Shown: piece after piece, positions 27,064 to 36,774 of the stretch
How the letters are laid out: every line of letters begins with the position of its first letter
Position numbering within the stretch: the stretch's first letter is position 1
From: Sediminibacterium sp.
GTDB lineage: Bacteria; Bacteroidota; Bacteroidia; Chitinophagales; Chitinophagaceae
DNA: 64,000 nucleotides
Assembly (NCBI GenBank): GCA_017537025.1
Contig: JAFWCB010000005.1
Coordinates: 124,001 to 188,000 of the forward strand
Reading direction: 5' to 3'
Position numbers and translations under genes: made by a program
The notes under the pieces: model-generated
The model's input: only the letters and a program-made list of their open reading frames with translations
What the model was told of the DNA's origin: nothing
The model's database searches: none

Positions 27064-29025
27064 CTAAGCCGTTTTATTAATCGCAATCACCGTTGCAGGT
27101 TTATCGAGGGCTTCGAATTCGGAGTTATTGCTTACAAATTCGGGAACGAGTTCTTTCATGGCACGCACCACAAGTGTTACATCTGTCCGGTTTTTTGCGG
27201 GTGTGATCAGTGCTTCAATTTTTTGATTCAGTTGATCGTATTCTAATGAGCGGGTTTTCGCTATGAGTATTTTATTATGATAGGTAGGTAGTGTATTTTC
27301 TGCGTTATTGAGCAGTTCTTCATAGAGTTTTTCACCCGGGCGTAAGCCACTGTATTCAATCTTGATATCTTCATCCGGCTCCAGACCCGAGAGTTTTATC
27401 ATTTTGCGGGCCAGGTCTACAATCTTCACCGACTGCCCCATATCGAATACAAATATTTCTCCCCCATTACCCATGGAGCCGGCTTCCAATACTAGTTGAC
27501 AGGCTTCGGGTATGGTCATAAAGAAACGGGTAATATCCGGGTGCGTAACGGTTACCGGTCCGCCGGCTTCTATCTGTTTTTTGAAACGTGGAATTACAGA
27601 GCCGTTAGAGCCTAATACATTGCCAAAACGGGTGGTGATGAATTTGGTACGTTTTACTGTAATATCTTTTTGGAAAGCTTCTTCTTGTTTTTGATAAAGG
27701 GATTGTACATACATTTCGGCTATCCGTTTGGAGGCACCCATAACATTGGTAGGATTCACGGCTTTATCGGTAGAGATCATTACAAACCGCTCTACACCCA
27801 CCGCTAAAGATTTATCTGCCATAATACGGGTACCCATAATATTGGTACATACCGCTTCAAAAGGAGCATCTTCCATCATGGGAACATGCTTGTATGCAGC
27901 CGCATGATATACATAGTTAGGTTGATGGGTATCGAAAATATCATCCACTACCAGTTTATTTCTTATATCTCCTAAAGCTAATTTATAATTGGTAAATCCT
28001 ACTTCGTCCAGTTCTAATTTGAGATCGTGTAATGGTGTTTCTGCGCTATCGTTGATGATGATGCATTCCGGTTTATATTGAATAAGCTGGCGAACAATTT
28101 CAGAGCCTATAGAACCTGCCGCACCAGTCACTAATACTTTTTTACGGTTGAGTTGTTTGAAAAGAATTTCGTTATAAATTTTTATTTGTTCTCGTTCTAA
28201 CAGATCCTCAATTCGTATATTCTGTAATTGTTTGGAATTTAATTGTCCGTTGATCCAAGTCTTTAAAGGTGGAACTGTAAACACGCCAATTTTTTGATCC
28301 AAACAAAAGTCAACGATATCATTTTTTTGTTTGGAGGGTATTTTGGTAGTGGCGATAATCAGTTCATCGATGGCAAAATCCTTTAGTAGTTTTTTAATAT
28401 TGGCGGAATCGAATATTTTGATACCATCAATATTCTTACCTACTTTTTTTTGATTGTCCTCAAAAAAGAGCACCATCTGAACATTGGCCGTCATATCATG
28501 CTCTAGCGCGCGTTTGGTAGAAATACCCACATCGCCGGCCCCGAAAATGGCCACTCTTTTTTTGGCACTATTGATGGTAGTGATATAAGCAAAGAAATAT
28601 TTAATGATCACCCGATAGGCACTAAGTAAAATAAAAGATAGCAGGGTATTGATAATGAGTACTGAAGTAGGTACCAAGTGCAAGGCATACCATTGAAAAT
28701 AAAAAAGATCCAGGATCAAGTATCCGACATTGGCAAACAGTACTACAAAGAAAATACGAAAGGCATCTTGCATACCGGTAAAGCGAATGATACCGGCATA
28801 TACCCTGAATAGGCTAAACATGGGCACTACAAATGCCAGCATCATGAGTGTGTTATTCAGTAGGTTGAAAGATTGAAGGGCTGAGAAATTAAATTCAACC
28901 CGAATGAGGAAGGATAGGATAAAGGAAAATATCGTGATCGCTATATCTAAAAGAAAAATGATCCATCTTGGAAGGATGGAAAGGTTTTTAATTTTTCGGA
29001 TAGCTTTGATTTTAGAGGAAGGCAT
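27064..29025 (-). CDS. Membrane-bound UDP-GlcNAc 4,6-dehydratase (PglF/WbpM/CapD type)
   Basis: Converts UDP-GlcNAc to UDP-4-keto-6-deoxy-GlcNAc. The 653 residues comprise four N-terminal membrane helices (about 20-145), a first Rossmann-like domain (157-260, FGAGDVG) and the catalytic SDR domain (295-600). The SDR has GAAGSIG (301-307), ISTDKA (417-422) and NVMGASK (427-433), where the usual SDR tyrosine is a methionine as in this family; RPGEKLYEELL comes late. Together with the small transferase (29068) and the SDR (29619) it probably makes and loads the first sugar of repeat unit B. It is the last gene of that run. Confidence 0.92.
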   Translation of the reverse strand: MPSSKIKAIRKIKNLSILPRWIIFLLDIAITIFSFILSFLIRVEFNFSALQSFNLLNNTLMMLAFVVPMFSLFRVYAGIIRFTGMQDAFRIFFVVLFANVGYLILDLFYFQWYALHLVPTSVLIINTLLSFILLSAYRVIIKYFFAYITTINSAKKRVAIFGAGDVGISTKRALEHDMTANVQMVLFFEDNQKKVGKNIDGIKIFDSANIKKLLKDFAIDELIIATTKIPSKQKNDIVDFCLDQKIGVFTVPPLKTWINGQLNSKQLQNIRIEDLLEREQIKIYNEILFKQLNRKKVLVTGAAGSIGSEIVRQLIQYKPECIIINDSAETPLHDLKLELDEVGFTNYKLALGDIRNKLVVDDIFDTHQPNYVYHAAAYKHVPMMEDAPFEAVCTNIMGTRIMADKSLAVGVERFVMISTDKAVNPTNVMGASKRIAEMYVQSLYQKQEEAFQKDITVKRTKFITTRFGNVLGSNGSVIPRFKKQIEAGGPVTVTHPDITRFFMTIPEACQLVLEAGSMGNGGEIFVFDMGQSVKIVDLARKMIKLSGLEPDEDIKIEYSGLRPGEKLYEELLNNAENTLPTYHNKILIAKTRSLEYDQLNQKIEALITPAKNRTDVTLVVRAMKELVPEFVSNNSEFEALDKPATVIAINKTA

Positions 29026-29067
29026 AAGTAGCTTTATTCATTAAATCTAAGGAATATATAACTAATA

Positions 29068-29619
29068 TCAGGCTTTTATTCTGTCGCCAAAACCCTTGCC
29101 GGTGACGGTAGCTATGATTATCTTAAAATAGTTGAACAAATTAAGGTTTTGGATCATAGAAGCGTCTGTTTCAGCCAGTAGTTGAGGGGTACTCATATCA
29201 ATTTCTTGAATTTGGGCCAAACCGGTTATACCCGGGCGAACACTATACACTTTTCTTGATTCTCTTTCTTGTAATAATTCTGTTTGGTTTGGCAAATTTG
29301 GTCGTGGCCCTACCAAACTCATATCTCCAACTAAAACGTTCCACAACTGAGGCAATTCGTCTAGCTTAGACTTTCGTAGGAAACTGCCGAATCTTGTCAC
29401 CGCATTTTTATTTACTAAGTGCGTGGCGACCGATTGGGTATTCAAACTCATGGATCTGAATTTTACCAAGAAAAAGATTTTTTTATTTCTACCTATTCTT
29501 TGTTGAATGAAGAATGGAGAGCCTGTATCAAAAACACCAATAACAAATAAAATAAAGATTAACGGGCTTAAAACCAATAGCCCAAGGATAGAAAAAATAA
29601 AATCAAAAAAACGAATCAT
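29068..29619 (-). CDS. Small initiating phosphoglycosyltransferase (PglC/WecP-like)
   Basis: A 183-residue bacterial sugar transferase. One N-terminal re-entrant or membrane helix (about 7-28) precedes QQRIGRNKKIFFLVKFRSM, RFGSFLRKSKLDELPQLWNV and DMSLVGPRPNLP, the monotopic PGT catalytic core. It lacks the N-terminal membrane domains of the WcaJ-type protein at 3205, so it belongs to the minimal PglC-like class. It transfers a sugar-1-phosphate to undecaprenyl phosphate, starting repeat unit B. Its ATG region overlaps the upstream SDR stop by 1 nt. Confidence 0.92.
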   Translation of the reverse strand: MIRFFDFIFSILGLLVLSPLIFILFVIGVFDTGSPFFIQQRIGRNKKIFFLVKFRSMSLNTQSVATHLVNKNAVTRFGSFLRKSKLDELPQLWNVLVGDMSLVGPRPNLPNQTELLQERESRKVYSVRPGITGLAQIQEIDMSTPQLLAETDASMIQNLNLFNYFKIIIATVTGKGFGDRIKA

Positions 29620-30521
29620 TATAAATCGTCATGAATTTTAAATCCTTCTAAAACAGGGGTTGGGTTCCAACCAAAAGCTGCTCTTGCTTTTGAGTCATCA
29701 AAGGTTAAAGTAGAAGTGATTTTTTTAAATTTATCACTATTTAATGGAGCTCGACTACCAAAAACATCACCTACTTTAGCAATAGACTTAGCAATAAAAT
29801 TGGGTATATTTTTTACTTTATTTTTCCCTAAATGTTTGGCAATAAGATTGCTTAATTCATTAAAATTAGGATGGTATCCGTCGGTTAAATTGTATGTTCC
29901 TCCAATTTGGGCAGCTTTCAAAATAAATTTTGCTACGTCTGTTGCCAGTACCATACTTTTTTTTGCTTCACCTCCTCCGATATTAAAATAATATCCTTTT
30001 TTAATGCCTTCTATTAAATTACCTAAGTTACCTGGTGGGTTAGTCCCTACAACTAATGGTAATCGTAAAATTGTACAACGTACTGAATGATTATTACACC
30101 ATTCTTGAACTATCTGCTCTGCTTCAATTTTACTTTTCCCATATGGATCAGTTGCAATCAATGGAGATAATTCACTTATATTATTTCCTTGTTCTAATCC
30201 GTAGACTGATGCAGAACTTATAAAAACAAAAGATTTTAAATGCTGGTGTTCTAATGCACTTAATAAATTTAAGGTGCCTTTGTAGTTTACAATATAAAAT
30301 TCATCAGCCTCCGCTGTAGAATTTGGTACCACATGTGCTTTGCCAGCAGCATGAATCACCACATCAAACTCATTATGAAAGTTAGGAACTTCATTAGCCA
30401 AATTACATACATATTTACAACTTACATCTCTACCCAAGGTTTCAACCTTATTATCAATTTGAAAATATGTTTTAATAAATTTACCCAGAAAACCACTAGC
30501 ACCTGTTAGCAAAATATTCAT
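29619..30521 (-). CDS. SDR epimerase/reductase (WbpV/WreQ-like, UDP-4-keto-6-deoxy-GlcNAc 4-reductase candidate)
   Basis: A 300-residue extended SDR with GASGFLG near the N-terminus, VIHAAGKAHV, FISSASVYG and the YGKSK catalytic pair. The start at 30521 falls 4 nt after the stop of the upstream gene; the ATG at 30533 would add four residues. Homologues next to a WbpM-type dehydratase and a small PGT reduce the 4-keto sugar to UDP-D-QuiNAc (WreQ) or act as 4-epimerases. This gene shows that same trio arrangement. The exact product is inferred. Confidence 0.78.
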   Translation of the reverse strand: MNILLTGASGFLGKFIKTYFQIDNKVETLGRDVSCKYVCNLANEVPNFHNEFDVVIHAAGKAHVVPNSTAEADEFYIVNYKGTLNLLSALEHQHLKSFVFISSASVYGLEQGNNISELSPLIATDPYGKSKIEAEQIVQEWCNNHSVRCTILRLPLVVGTNPPGNLGNLIEGIKKGYYFNIGGGEAKKSMVLATDVAKFILKAAQIGGTYNLTDGYHPNFNELSNLIAKHLGKNKVKNIPNFIAKSIAKVGDVFGSRAPLNSDKFKKITSTLTFDDSKARAAFGWNPTPVLEGFKIHDDL

Positions 30522-30525
30522 ATGT

Positions 30526-31725
30526 CTAGCCATTAATTATTACTGAATAATATTGACTAAGTATAGAATTTTTTGTAAATCTACTTTCGGTGAGTATACG
30601 AGCATTATCGCCTTTAAGAATTATTTCTGGACGTATTTGATCAATATTCTCAAAAAAATCAATGATATCAGTTGTATTATCCCAACTAAATGCCCAACCA
30701 GTATTATATTGGTTAATATACCTGCTTATTTCAGCATCCCTGTCACCAATAAATAGTACCGGTTTCCCTGCGGAAAAAATATTGTAAACTTTTGAAGGAA
30801 CTCCAAGTCCAAACATCCCTGAACAAAGTGTAACTAATCCTATATCGCATGCATTTAAAAAATCGTTCTGCTCTACTCTCGGCCTTGAAGCTAGGAACTG
30901 TATATTTTTAATATGATTTTCTTCTACAATTCTTTCGAGCAGACTCTTTTGTGCTCCATCTCCTACTAGTATCAGGTACCATGAGTGGTTCATGATTTTT
31001 CCTAAAATCCTGAAAAGTTGATCCAATCCTTGTACCCTTCCGATATTTCCTGCAAACTGAATCACAATCTTATTTTTTGCATCGGCTTTGTAGTTCTCTC
31101 GAAAGGCTGAGGATGTGATTGGGAAAATCTCATCATGGTCAGCCCAATTAGTTATAATGCTGATCGGTTTTTTATTGCCCACTTTTTTCCGAAATAATTC
31201 TTCCATATCACCACCTACCACAATCAGATGATCTGTAACGTTGTAAGACCTGTTGAATATCAAAAGTAAAAATTTGTAGAGTAGCGATTTTTTTTTTATC
31301 ATTTCTCCTGCAACTGCATTTTCAGGGAATACATCATGAACTATTATGATGAAGCCGAAGCCTTTCAGTATCTTCAGAAAAGCGGTAACAGGTAATAATG
31401 TAGGCGGATTGGTTACCAGTATAAGCTTATCGCCTCTTTTTACATTAGTGATGATTTTAAACGCGATGGCAGTTGTTAACAGGAAGAATCCAAGTATCCG
31501 CAGTAACAGGTTATTCTTATTAAACCTAGGGGTATTTACTCGTTTTATGAGTATCTTATTTGACAATTCATATTTTGCTTTGAATACCCCGGCCTGATAA
31601 TCCGATGGACCACAAATCACACCTACAGATTCAGTTTCATTGAGCTTCTCGGCTATTTTTGTCATCACATATCCTGTTGATACTTCTTCAGGATAAAAAA
31701 GTTCGGAAACAATCCAATACCTCAT
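30526..31725 (-). CDS. Glycosyltransferase family 4, WbuB-like (L-6-deoxy-HexNAc transferase)
   Basis: A 399-residue GT-B enzyme: N-terminal YWIVSELFYPEEVSTGYVM, a central VVGGDMEELF, FAGNIGRVQGLDQLF at the start of the nucleotide-binding domain, and LGVPSKVYNIFSAGKPVLFI near the end. This matches the WbuB group, which moves L-FucNAc or L-QuiNAc and travels with FnlA-type genes, as here. The gene abuts the reductase gene with a 1-nt overlap. Confidence 0.82.
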   Translation of the reverse strand: MRYWIVSELFYPEEVSTGYVMTKIAEKLNETESVGVICGPSDYQAGVFKAKYELSNKILIKRVNTPRFNKNNLLLRILGFFLLTTAIAFKIITNVKRGDKLILVTNPPTLLPVTAFLKILKGFGFIIIVHDVFPENAVAGEMIKKKSLLYKFLLLIFNRSYNVTDHLIVVGGDMEELFRKKVGNKKPISIITNWADHDEIFPITSSAFRENYKADAKNKIVIQFAGNIGRVQGLDQLFRILGKIMNHSWYLILVGDGAQKSLLERIVEENHIKNIQFLASRPRVEQNDFLNACDIGLVTLCSGMFGLGVPSKVYNIFSAGKPVLFIGDRDAEISRYINQYNTGWAFSWDNTTDIIDFFENIDQIRPEIILKGDNARILTESRFTKNSILSQYYSVIING

Positions 31726-32594
31726 TAAAAAGTATAATTACCTATATACAAATCACTGTTAGCAGACATCCAAAGTTTCAGTTCTTCGAGCATTTTCTCA
31801 TAGCTTGGTACATATCCTAACCGGTTAGATAGAGGGCCGGCAAGTAAAGATTTATCTACATAATAATCAGAATATGCCTCGATAATTTTACCTGTTTTAA
31901 ATATCTCATTAAACAATAAAAGCAAATCGTATTTGCTTATTTTAGTGCCATTTGTTAAATGGATTAAGCCAGCTAGTTCGGCATCTTCAATAGCGTAAGC
32001 AATTGCATGTGACAACTGCAAAGTTGTAACGCCGCTCCAAAAGGCATTCGTGTAGCCTTTTAAACTTTTAGATGGGCTTGTCAGAAACCAATGCAATAAC
32101 CCTATCCCATTCTTATTTAACTCAGGTCCAATAATCGAAGTTCTTATCGTTATATGTTTATCATACGCAACTTCTCCTAACGCTTTTGATTGAGCATAAA
32201 ATCCAATACCATCTTTATAATCTAATTCTGCATAATCTCCTTTTTTTCCTGAGAAAACACAATCTGTACTAATATGTATTAACCTTCCATTGTATTCTTT
32301 AATTTTTCTAGCAAGATAATGTGGAAGATAGCTATTGATAAAGATGGCCTTATCGGGGTTATCTTCTGCGTCTTTATTTAGAATTCCTATACAATTGATA
32401 ATTATGTCCGGAGCCAAATTAGCAAGTAACCTATCCAGCTGATCCTTATCTGTTACATCAATACTATATGAATCTTTCGTTTCATTTATACCTCTAGCTA
32501 CTTGAGCTACTTGATATTTATTTAGTTGCCTCAAATACTTTACAACTAAATGACCAGCCATACCCTTTCCACCTAAAACTAAAACCTTCTTCAT
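31725..32594 (-). CDS. RmlD-like SDR reductase (QnlA/WbvR type)
   Basis: A 289-residue RmlD-family reductase: GGKGMAG (8-14), INCIGILN, HISTDCVFSGKKG and FYAQSKALGE with the Tyr/Lys pair. In UDP-L-6-deoxyHexNAc pathways the middle enzyme is either FnlB/WbjC (longer, with a cupin-like tail, for L-FucNAc) or an RmlD-type QnlA/WbvR (for L-QuiNAc via L-RhaNAc). Length and the absence of an extra tail point to the latter. It overlaps the 2-epimerase gene by 4 nt. Assignment is from family resemblance, not assay. Confidence 0.78.
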   Translation of the reverse strand: MKKVLVLGGKGMAGHLVVKYLRQLNKYQVAQVARGINETKDSYSIDVTDKDQLDRLLANLAPDIIINCIGILNKDAEDNPDKAIFINSYLPHYLARKIKEYNGRLIHISTDCVFSGKKGDYAELDYKDGIGFYAQSKALGEVAYDKHITIRTSIIGPELNKNGIGLLHWFLTSPSKSLKGYTNAFWSGVTTLQLSHAIAYAIEDAELAGLIHLTNGTKISKYDLLLLFNEIFKTGKIIEAYSDYYVDKSLLAGPLSNRLGYVPSYEKMLEELKLWMSANSDLYIGNYTF

Positions 32595-33727
32595 ACTACA
32601 TTTCTCTTATCCCAAATTACCTTATTTACTATTGCCGTGTAACTCTGTATAATCCTAACCACACGATCAGAACAATTGTATACATTGTATTCAAGAGGAA
32701 GTAAAGCTTTGTCTGAATCAGTGTTAGTAGATATTACAACTTCGATGGCATTTATTACTTCATCACGCTTGATACCTCCTAACACAATAGTCCCTGCATC
32801 AATTGCTTCAGGGCGCTCGGTGCTTGTCCGTATACTTACAGCCTTGAAGTTCATCATTGCTGACTCTTCACTAATTGTACCACTATCAGACAAAACAATA
32901 AAAGCATGCTGTTGTAATGATACATAGTCAAAGAAACCTAATGGCTCAATATTTCTAATTAAGGAATTGAACTTAATTCCTTTTTTTTCAATTACTTTTT
33001 TTGTACGTGGGTGTGTAGAGAAGATGATAGGCATTTGATACTTTTCAGCAACCCCATTTAAAGCATCAGAAAGCAATTCAAAATGATTGGCAATATCAAT
33101 ATTTTCCTCGCGATGAGCACTTACAACAATATATTTACCAGATTCAAGATTCAATTTACTAGCAACTTGACTAGCCGTAATCTTATTAGAATATTTCTCT
33201 AAAACCTCTCTCAAAGGAGACCCTGAAACAAAAACATGATCTTTTCTAAACCCTTCACTTAAAAGATACCTTCTACTATGCTCTGTGTAAGTGATATTAA
33301 TATCACTAATATGGTCTGAGATTTTCCTATTAATTTCCTCTGGAACATTTTGATCAAAACATCTATTCCCTGCCTCCATGTGAAAGATGGGAATTTTCAA
33401 ACGCTTTGCGGCGATCGTGCATAATACACTATTCGTATCTCCAAGGACGAGAATTGCGTCTGGATTTTCTTTAACCAAGACATTATAAGATTTAGCAATA
33501 ACATTCCCAATTGTTTCACCAAGATTCTCGCCAACTACATCCAAAAAGTAATCTGGCTGTCTTAATTCTAAATCATCAAAAAAAATTTGATTAAGGGTGT
33601 AATCATAGTTTTGCCCTGTATGTACTAGTTTATGGTCAAAGACCATATCACACTTCTTAATACATTCAGCAAGACGAATAATCTCGGGCCTCGTTCCAAC
33701 GATTGTAACTACTTTAAGCTTTTTCAT
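32591..33727 (-). CDS. UDP-N-acetylglucosamine 2-epimerase family protein (FnlC/WbjD/QnlB type)
   Basis: A 378-residue GT-B-fold epimerase: VGTRPEIIRLAEC at the N-terminus, VHTGQNYDYTLNQIFFDDL, VLGDTNSVL, HMEAGNRCFDQNVPEEINRK, VSAHREENID and SDSGTISEESAMM. The last step of UDP-L-FucNAc or UDP-L-QuiNAc synthesis is C2 epimerisation by this group, and its position between the reductase and the FnlA-type gene supports that over the housekeeping WecB role. Confidence 0.9.
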   Translation of the reverse strand: MKKLKVVTIVGTRPEIIRLAECIKKCDMVFDHKLVHTGQNYDYTLNQIFFDDLELRQPDYFLDVVGENLGETIGNVIAKSYNVLVKENPDAILVLGDTNSVLCTIAAKRLKIPIFHMEAGNRCFDQNVPEEINRKISDHISDINITYTEHSRRYLLSEGFRKDHVFVSGSPLREVLEKYSNKITASQVASKLNLESGKYIVVSAHREENIDIANHFELLSDALNGVAEKYQMPIIFSTHPRTKKVIEKKGIKFNSLIRNIEPLGFFDYVSLQQHAFIVLSDSGTISEESAMMNFKAVSIRTSTERPEAIDAGTIVLGGIKRDEVINAIEVVISTNTDSDKALLPLEYNVYNCSDRVVRIIQSYTAIVNKVIWDKRNVV

Positions 33728-33735
33728 TTATCTTA

Positions 33736-34725
33736 TTACTTATAACCAATACTCTTTAATAATTTAATTAATTCGTTCTCAGTGAGTCTTCTTGTATTAT
33801 GGGAATTATAATCTTCTAAATCAGCAATACTGCCTTGTCCCTCCGAAAAGAACTTATTATAATTTAAGTCTCGATTATCTGCTGGAACACGAAAATAATT
33901 GCCTAAATCTTCTGCATTCAACAACTCTTCCCTACTCAAGAGTGTCTCATAAAGTTTTTCTGCATGCCTTGTACCTATGACATTGATTGGAACATTAGAA
34001 TTATAAATTTTCTTCATAGCAATAGCTAGCTCACCAATGGTAGAGGCTGGAGATTTCTGAACAAAGATATCCCCTGAGTTTCCATTTTCGAAAGCATACA
34101 GAACTAACTCTACAGCATCATCCAGTGTCATCATAAACCTAGTCATCTCAGGATCAGTAACTGTGATAGCTTCATTTTTTTGAATTTGTTCATGAAAAAG
34201 AGGAATCACAGATCCTCTAGATGCCATCACGTTCCCATAACGAGTACCAACTAAAATGGTATTCTCAGATATCCTTGATTTAGCAACCATAACTTTCTCC
34301 ATTAATGCCTTGGACATCCCCATTGCATTAATCGGATAAACAGCTTTATCAGTACTCAAACATATTACCTTACTTACACTGTGATTGATTGCAGCGGAGA
34401 TAACATTTTCTGTACCTAAAATATTTGTCTTGATCGCCTCCAGAGGATAGAACTCACATGAAGGCACTTGCTTTAAAGCTGCGGCATGAAATACATAATC
34501 CACACCACGCATTGCATTGTCAATACTGCTATAATCACGAACGTCTCCGATATAAAACTTTAGTTTCTCGCTTCCAGCTTCAAGACGCATATCATGTTGC
34601 TTCTTCTCATCCCTACTGAATATCCGTATTTCGTTAATTTCTGTATTTAAAAATCTTCTCAATACGGCATTACCGAAAGAACCTGTACCTCCAGTAATCA
34701 ATAGAGTCTTCTGCTTAAATATCAT
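33736..34725 (-). CDS. fnlA: UDP-GlcNAc 4,6-dehydratase/5-epimerase (FnlA/WbjB/CapE type)
   Basis: A 329-residue soluble SDR: TGGTGSFG (11-18), FHAAALKQVPSCEFYPLEAI, CLSTDKAVYPINAMGMSK with the family's Met-x3-Lys in place of Tyr-x3-Lys, and GNVMASRGSVIPLF. This enzyme opens the UDP-L-6-deoxyHexNAc pathway by 4,6-dehydration with C5 and C3 epimerisation. It is the first of four adjacent genes (this one, 2-epimerase, reductase, WbuB-like GT) that together make and use an L-6-deoxy-HexNAc. Confidence 0.9.
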   Translation of the reverse strand: MIFKQKTLLITGGTGSFGNAVLRRFLNTEINEIRIFSRDEKKQHDMRLEAGSEKLKFYIGDVRDYSSIDNAMRGVDYVFHAAALKQVPSCEFYPLEAIKTNILGTENVISAAINHSVSKVICLSTDKAVYPINAMGMSKALMEKVMVAKSRISENTILVGTRYGNVMASRGSVIPLFHEQIQKNEAITVTDPEMTRFMMTLDDAVELVLYAFENGNSGDIFVQKSPASTIGELAIAMKKIYNSNVPINVIGTRHAEKLYETLLSREELLNAEDLGNYFRVPADNRDLNYNKFFSEGQGSIADLEDYNSHNTRRLTENELIKLLKSIGYK

Positions 34726-35768
34726 AAAATCGCTATTAGTTCTTGAATCTTATTTCTGATCTTAATTTTGCTTTCGTTTACGTTTTCTCCAATTATGACT
34801 CTGTATATCTCATGCGCTGCATTTTCTGTACTATAAATATCAATAAAGCTAGTGGGTCCAATTATTTGATTAAGATAGTCAATATTTGGCCCAATAATCT
34901 TTAGCCCGGATAGAGCGCCCTCTATTAAAGGAAGACCAAAAGATTCATCTTTAGAGGGATATATAAGGAATTCTGATCTATCATATAATTCTTGTAACTC
35001 ACTTCGAGAAATAAACCCTAAGTTCTCTATATTAAGATTATCCACACGAGTATATCTCTCAATTTCTTTACATAAGGGGGCATACGATTCACAATCAACG
35101 GTAAGATAAAGCTTAGGAAAAGTCTGATATTCTGTGCCTAATATCTTCCATACTTCTAAAAGAAATAGATGGTTTTTACTAGGCACACCTGTTGCAGGAT
35201 ATATGAAACCTGATCGCTTATTCCTTTTAATGCTATTTTGATCGATCCTATCATCAAAAAAAGGTAAAACCATCATTCGATTATCATTATACATAAATGA
35301 TGATTTGAATCTATTCTCGATGCCCTCAGTTTGAGTCAACCAAGTATATTTTTTTTTATTAAACAATCGAATATAAAGTCTTTTAAAGTTATAGCCCACC
35401 CTCATTCGAAAAGGAAGGCCTAGTCCATCAGTCTTAATTATAAAAACATTATGGAAATAAATATAAACAGTATAGCCCCCAAATATGATTGGCGGTAGAT
35501 TATTCAACGATAAAATACTTTTAATACTCTTAGTTCTTTTAAGATTATTAAAAGCTTTGAGTCTACTCCACTCACCAGGCTTTAAAACCATGTAAGAATC
35601 CTTACTCAATGAACTATAAACTAATGGATCCAGCCTCTTATCAAATAAGTAAAAAAAAAGAGAATTTTTACTGCTCTCTAAGGCGCGCCTAATGAATAGC
35701 TCTAAAAGGATCCTACCTCCACTCTGATTAATGTAAGTAGCATCAATTATGATACAACCTCTTTTCAT
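34722..35768 (-). CDS. Glycosyltransferase family 4 / group 1
   Basis: A 348-residue GT-B protein. The N-terminal domain starts IIIDATYINQSGGRILLELF, and the C-terminal domain carries GFIYPATGVPSKNHLFLLEVW and SKDESFGLPLIEGALSGLKII, the GT4 nucleotide-sugar site with its conserved glutamates. Its start overlaps the upstream CgeB-like gene by 26 bp. Donor and acceptor are unknown; from context it builds repeat unit B. Confidence 0.85.
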   Translation of the reverse strand: MKRGCIIIDATYINQSGGRILLELFIRRALESSKNSLFFYLFDKRLDPLVYSSLSKDSYMVLKPGEWSRLKAFNNLKRTKSIKSILSLNNLPPIIFGGYTVYIYFHNVFIIKTDGLGLPFRMRVGYNFKRLYIRLFNKKKYTWLTQTEGIENRFKSSFMYNDNRMMVLPFFDDRIDQNSIKRNKRSGFIYPATGVPSKNHLFLLEVWKILGTEYQTFPKLYLTVDCESYAPLCKEIERYTRVDNLNIENLGFISRSELQELYDRSEFLIYPSKDESFGLPLIEGALSGLKIIGPNIDYLNQIIGPTSFIDIYSTENAAHEIYRVIIGENVNESKIKIRNKIQELIAIL

Positions 35769-36774
35769 TCAGAAGATTTATCATGCTCATAACTCTATCG
35801 GACATTGAAGAACCACTATTTAATATACCAACATGCCCTCTTTCCCTTATTTCTTGCAAACGATCAATACTTAGTGAAAAGATATACTCAAGTGTTTCAA
35901 TCAGGGAATTCTCATTAAAATAAAAACATTCGAATCCATCTTTAAGAATTTGACTCTGTCGTTCAGAAAATTCAGATAACATAAGACCACCTGCTGCTGG
36001 AATTTCATAAAACCTTTGATTAGTTTGATCAAAGTTCTCTTCAGTCAATAGATTGAGGTTAACATAGTATTCTTGCACAATATCACTATATTCATTAGGC
36101 CTAAGTACAACATTGGTAATATTTATATTATTTCCATTCACAAAGCGCTTCTGCTTCCAACCATATCCGTAGATAGTCACTTTAAAAAGCTTTGCAATTG
36201 AATCTAGTATTTTTTCTCTTTTAGTACTATAAGTGCCAATGAAACATATTGCTTTTTTAGAAATAGGCAATATGTTTTTTCGCTTATGTAAGCGCTCTAT
36301 ATAATACCAATCTAAATAGAAGCACTCATTGGCACCTTGCGACATATAAAAAGGGATTCTAAAGTCTCTTGCCGTTATAATTAAATCAAGAAACTTAAAG
36401 GATTGTATTAGATTTTTGGAAGTATTAAACGGATTAAAAAAGTCATCAGGACTCCAATTAATTATTATGCAGCCTTTATTTTTTATAAACTTAATGGTGT
36501 CCGCCTGAATATTAACCCCCTTTGAAATAAATAGAAATCGAGGGACTATCTCACTAAATGCTTTACATAGCGCATTGTTTAATTTTTTTTCTTTGTATCG
36601 AAAGAAGAAGATTCTGATAAGCTTATTTAGGTATCTATTACTTGGTCTTAAATAAAACTCAGAATAAAAATCAAAAATATGGTATGAGATTCTATTATCT
36701 TTTAATATTTCTGCTATCTCATAAATATGAGACCCAGGCCAATATTCACCATATAACAAAAAATCTACCTTCAT
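35743..36774 (-). CDS. CgeB-like glycosyltransferase
   Basis: A 343-residue protein resembling the CgeB / Glyco_trans_1_2 group: NWSPDDFFNPFN and AICFIGTYSTKREKILDSIA start the second domain, followed by VTIYGYGWK, YYVNLNLLTEENFDQTNQRF and IPAAGGLMLSEFSER. These are the usual spaced blocks of the family, which is thought to transfer sugars, but specificity is unknown. It shares 1 nt with the upstream methyltransferase stop region. Confidence 0.78.
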   Translation of the reverse strand: MKVDFLLYGEYWPGSHIYEIAEILKDNRISYHIFDFYSEFYLRPSNRYLNKLIRIFFFRYKEKKLNNALCKAFSEIVPRFLFISKGVNIQADTIKFIKNKGCIIINWSPDDFFNPFNTSKNLIQSFKFLDLIITARDFRIPFYMSQGANECFYLDWYYIERLHKRKNILPISKKAICFIGTYSTKREKILDSIAKLFKVTIYGYGWKQKRFVNGNNINITNVVLRPNEYSDIVQEYYVNLNLLTEENFDQTNQRFYEIPAAGGLMLSEFSERQSQILKDGFECFYFNENSLIETLEYIFSLSIDRLQEIRERGHVGILNSGSSMSDRVMSMINLLNEKRLYHN

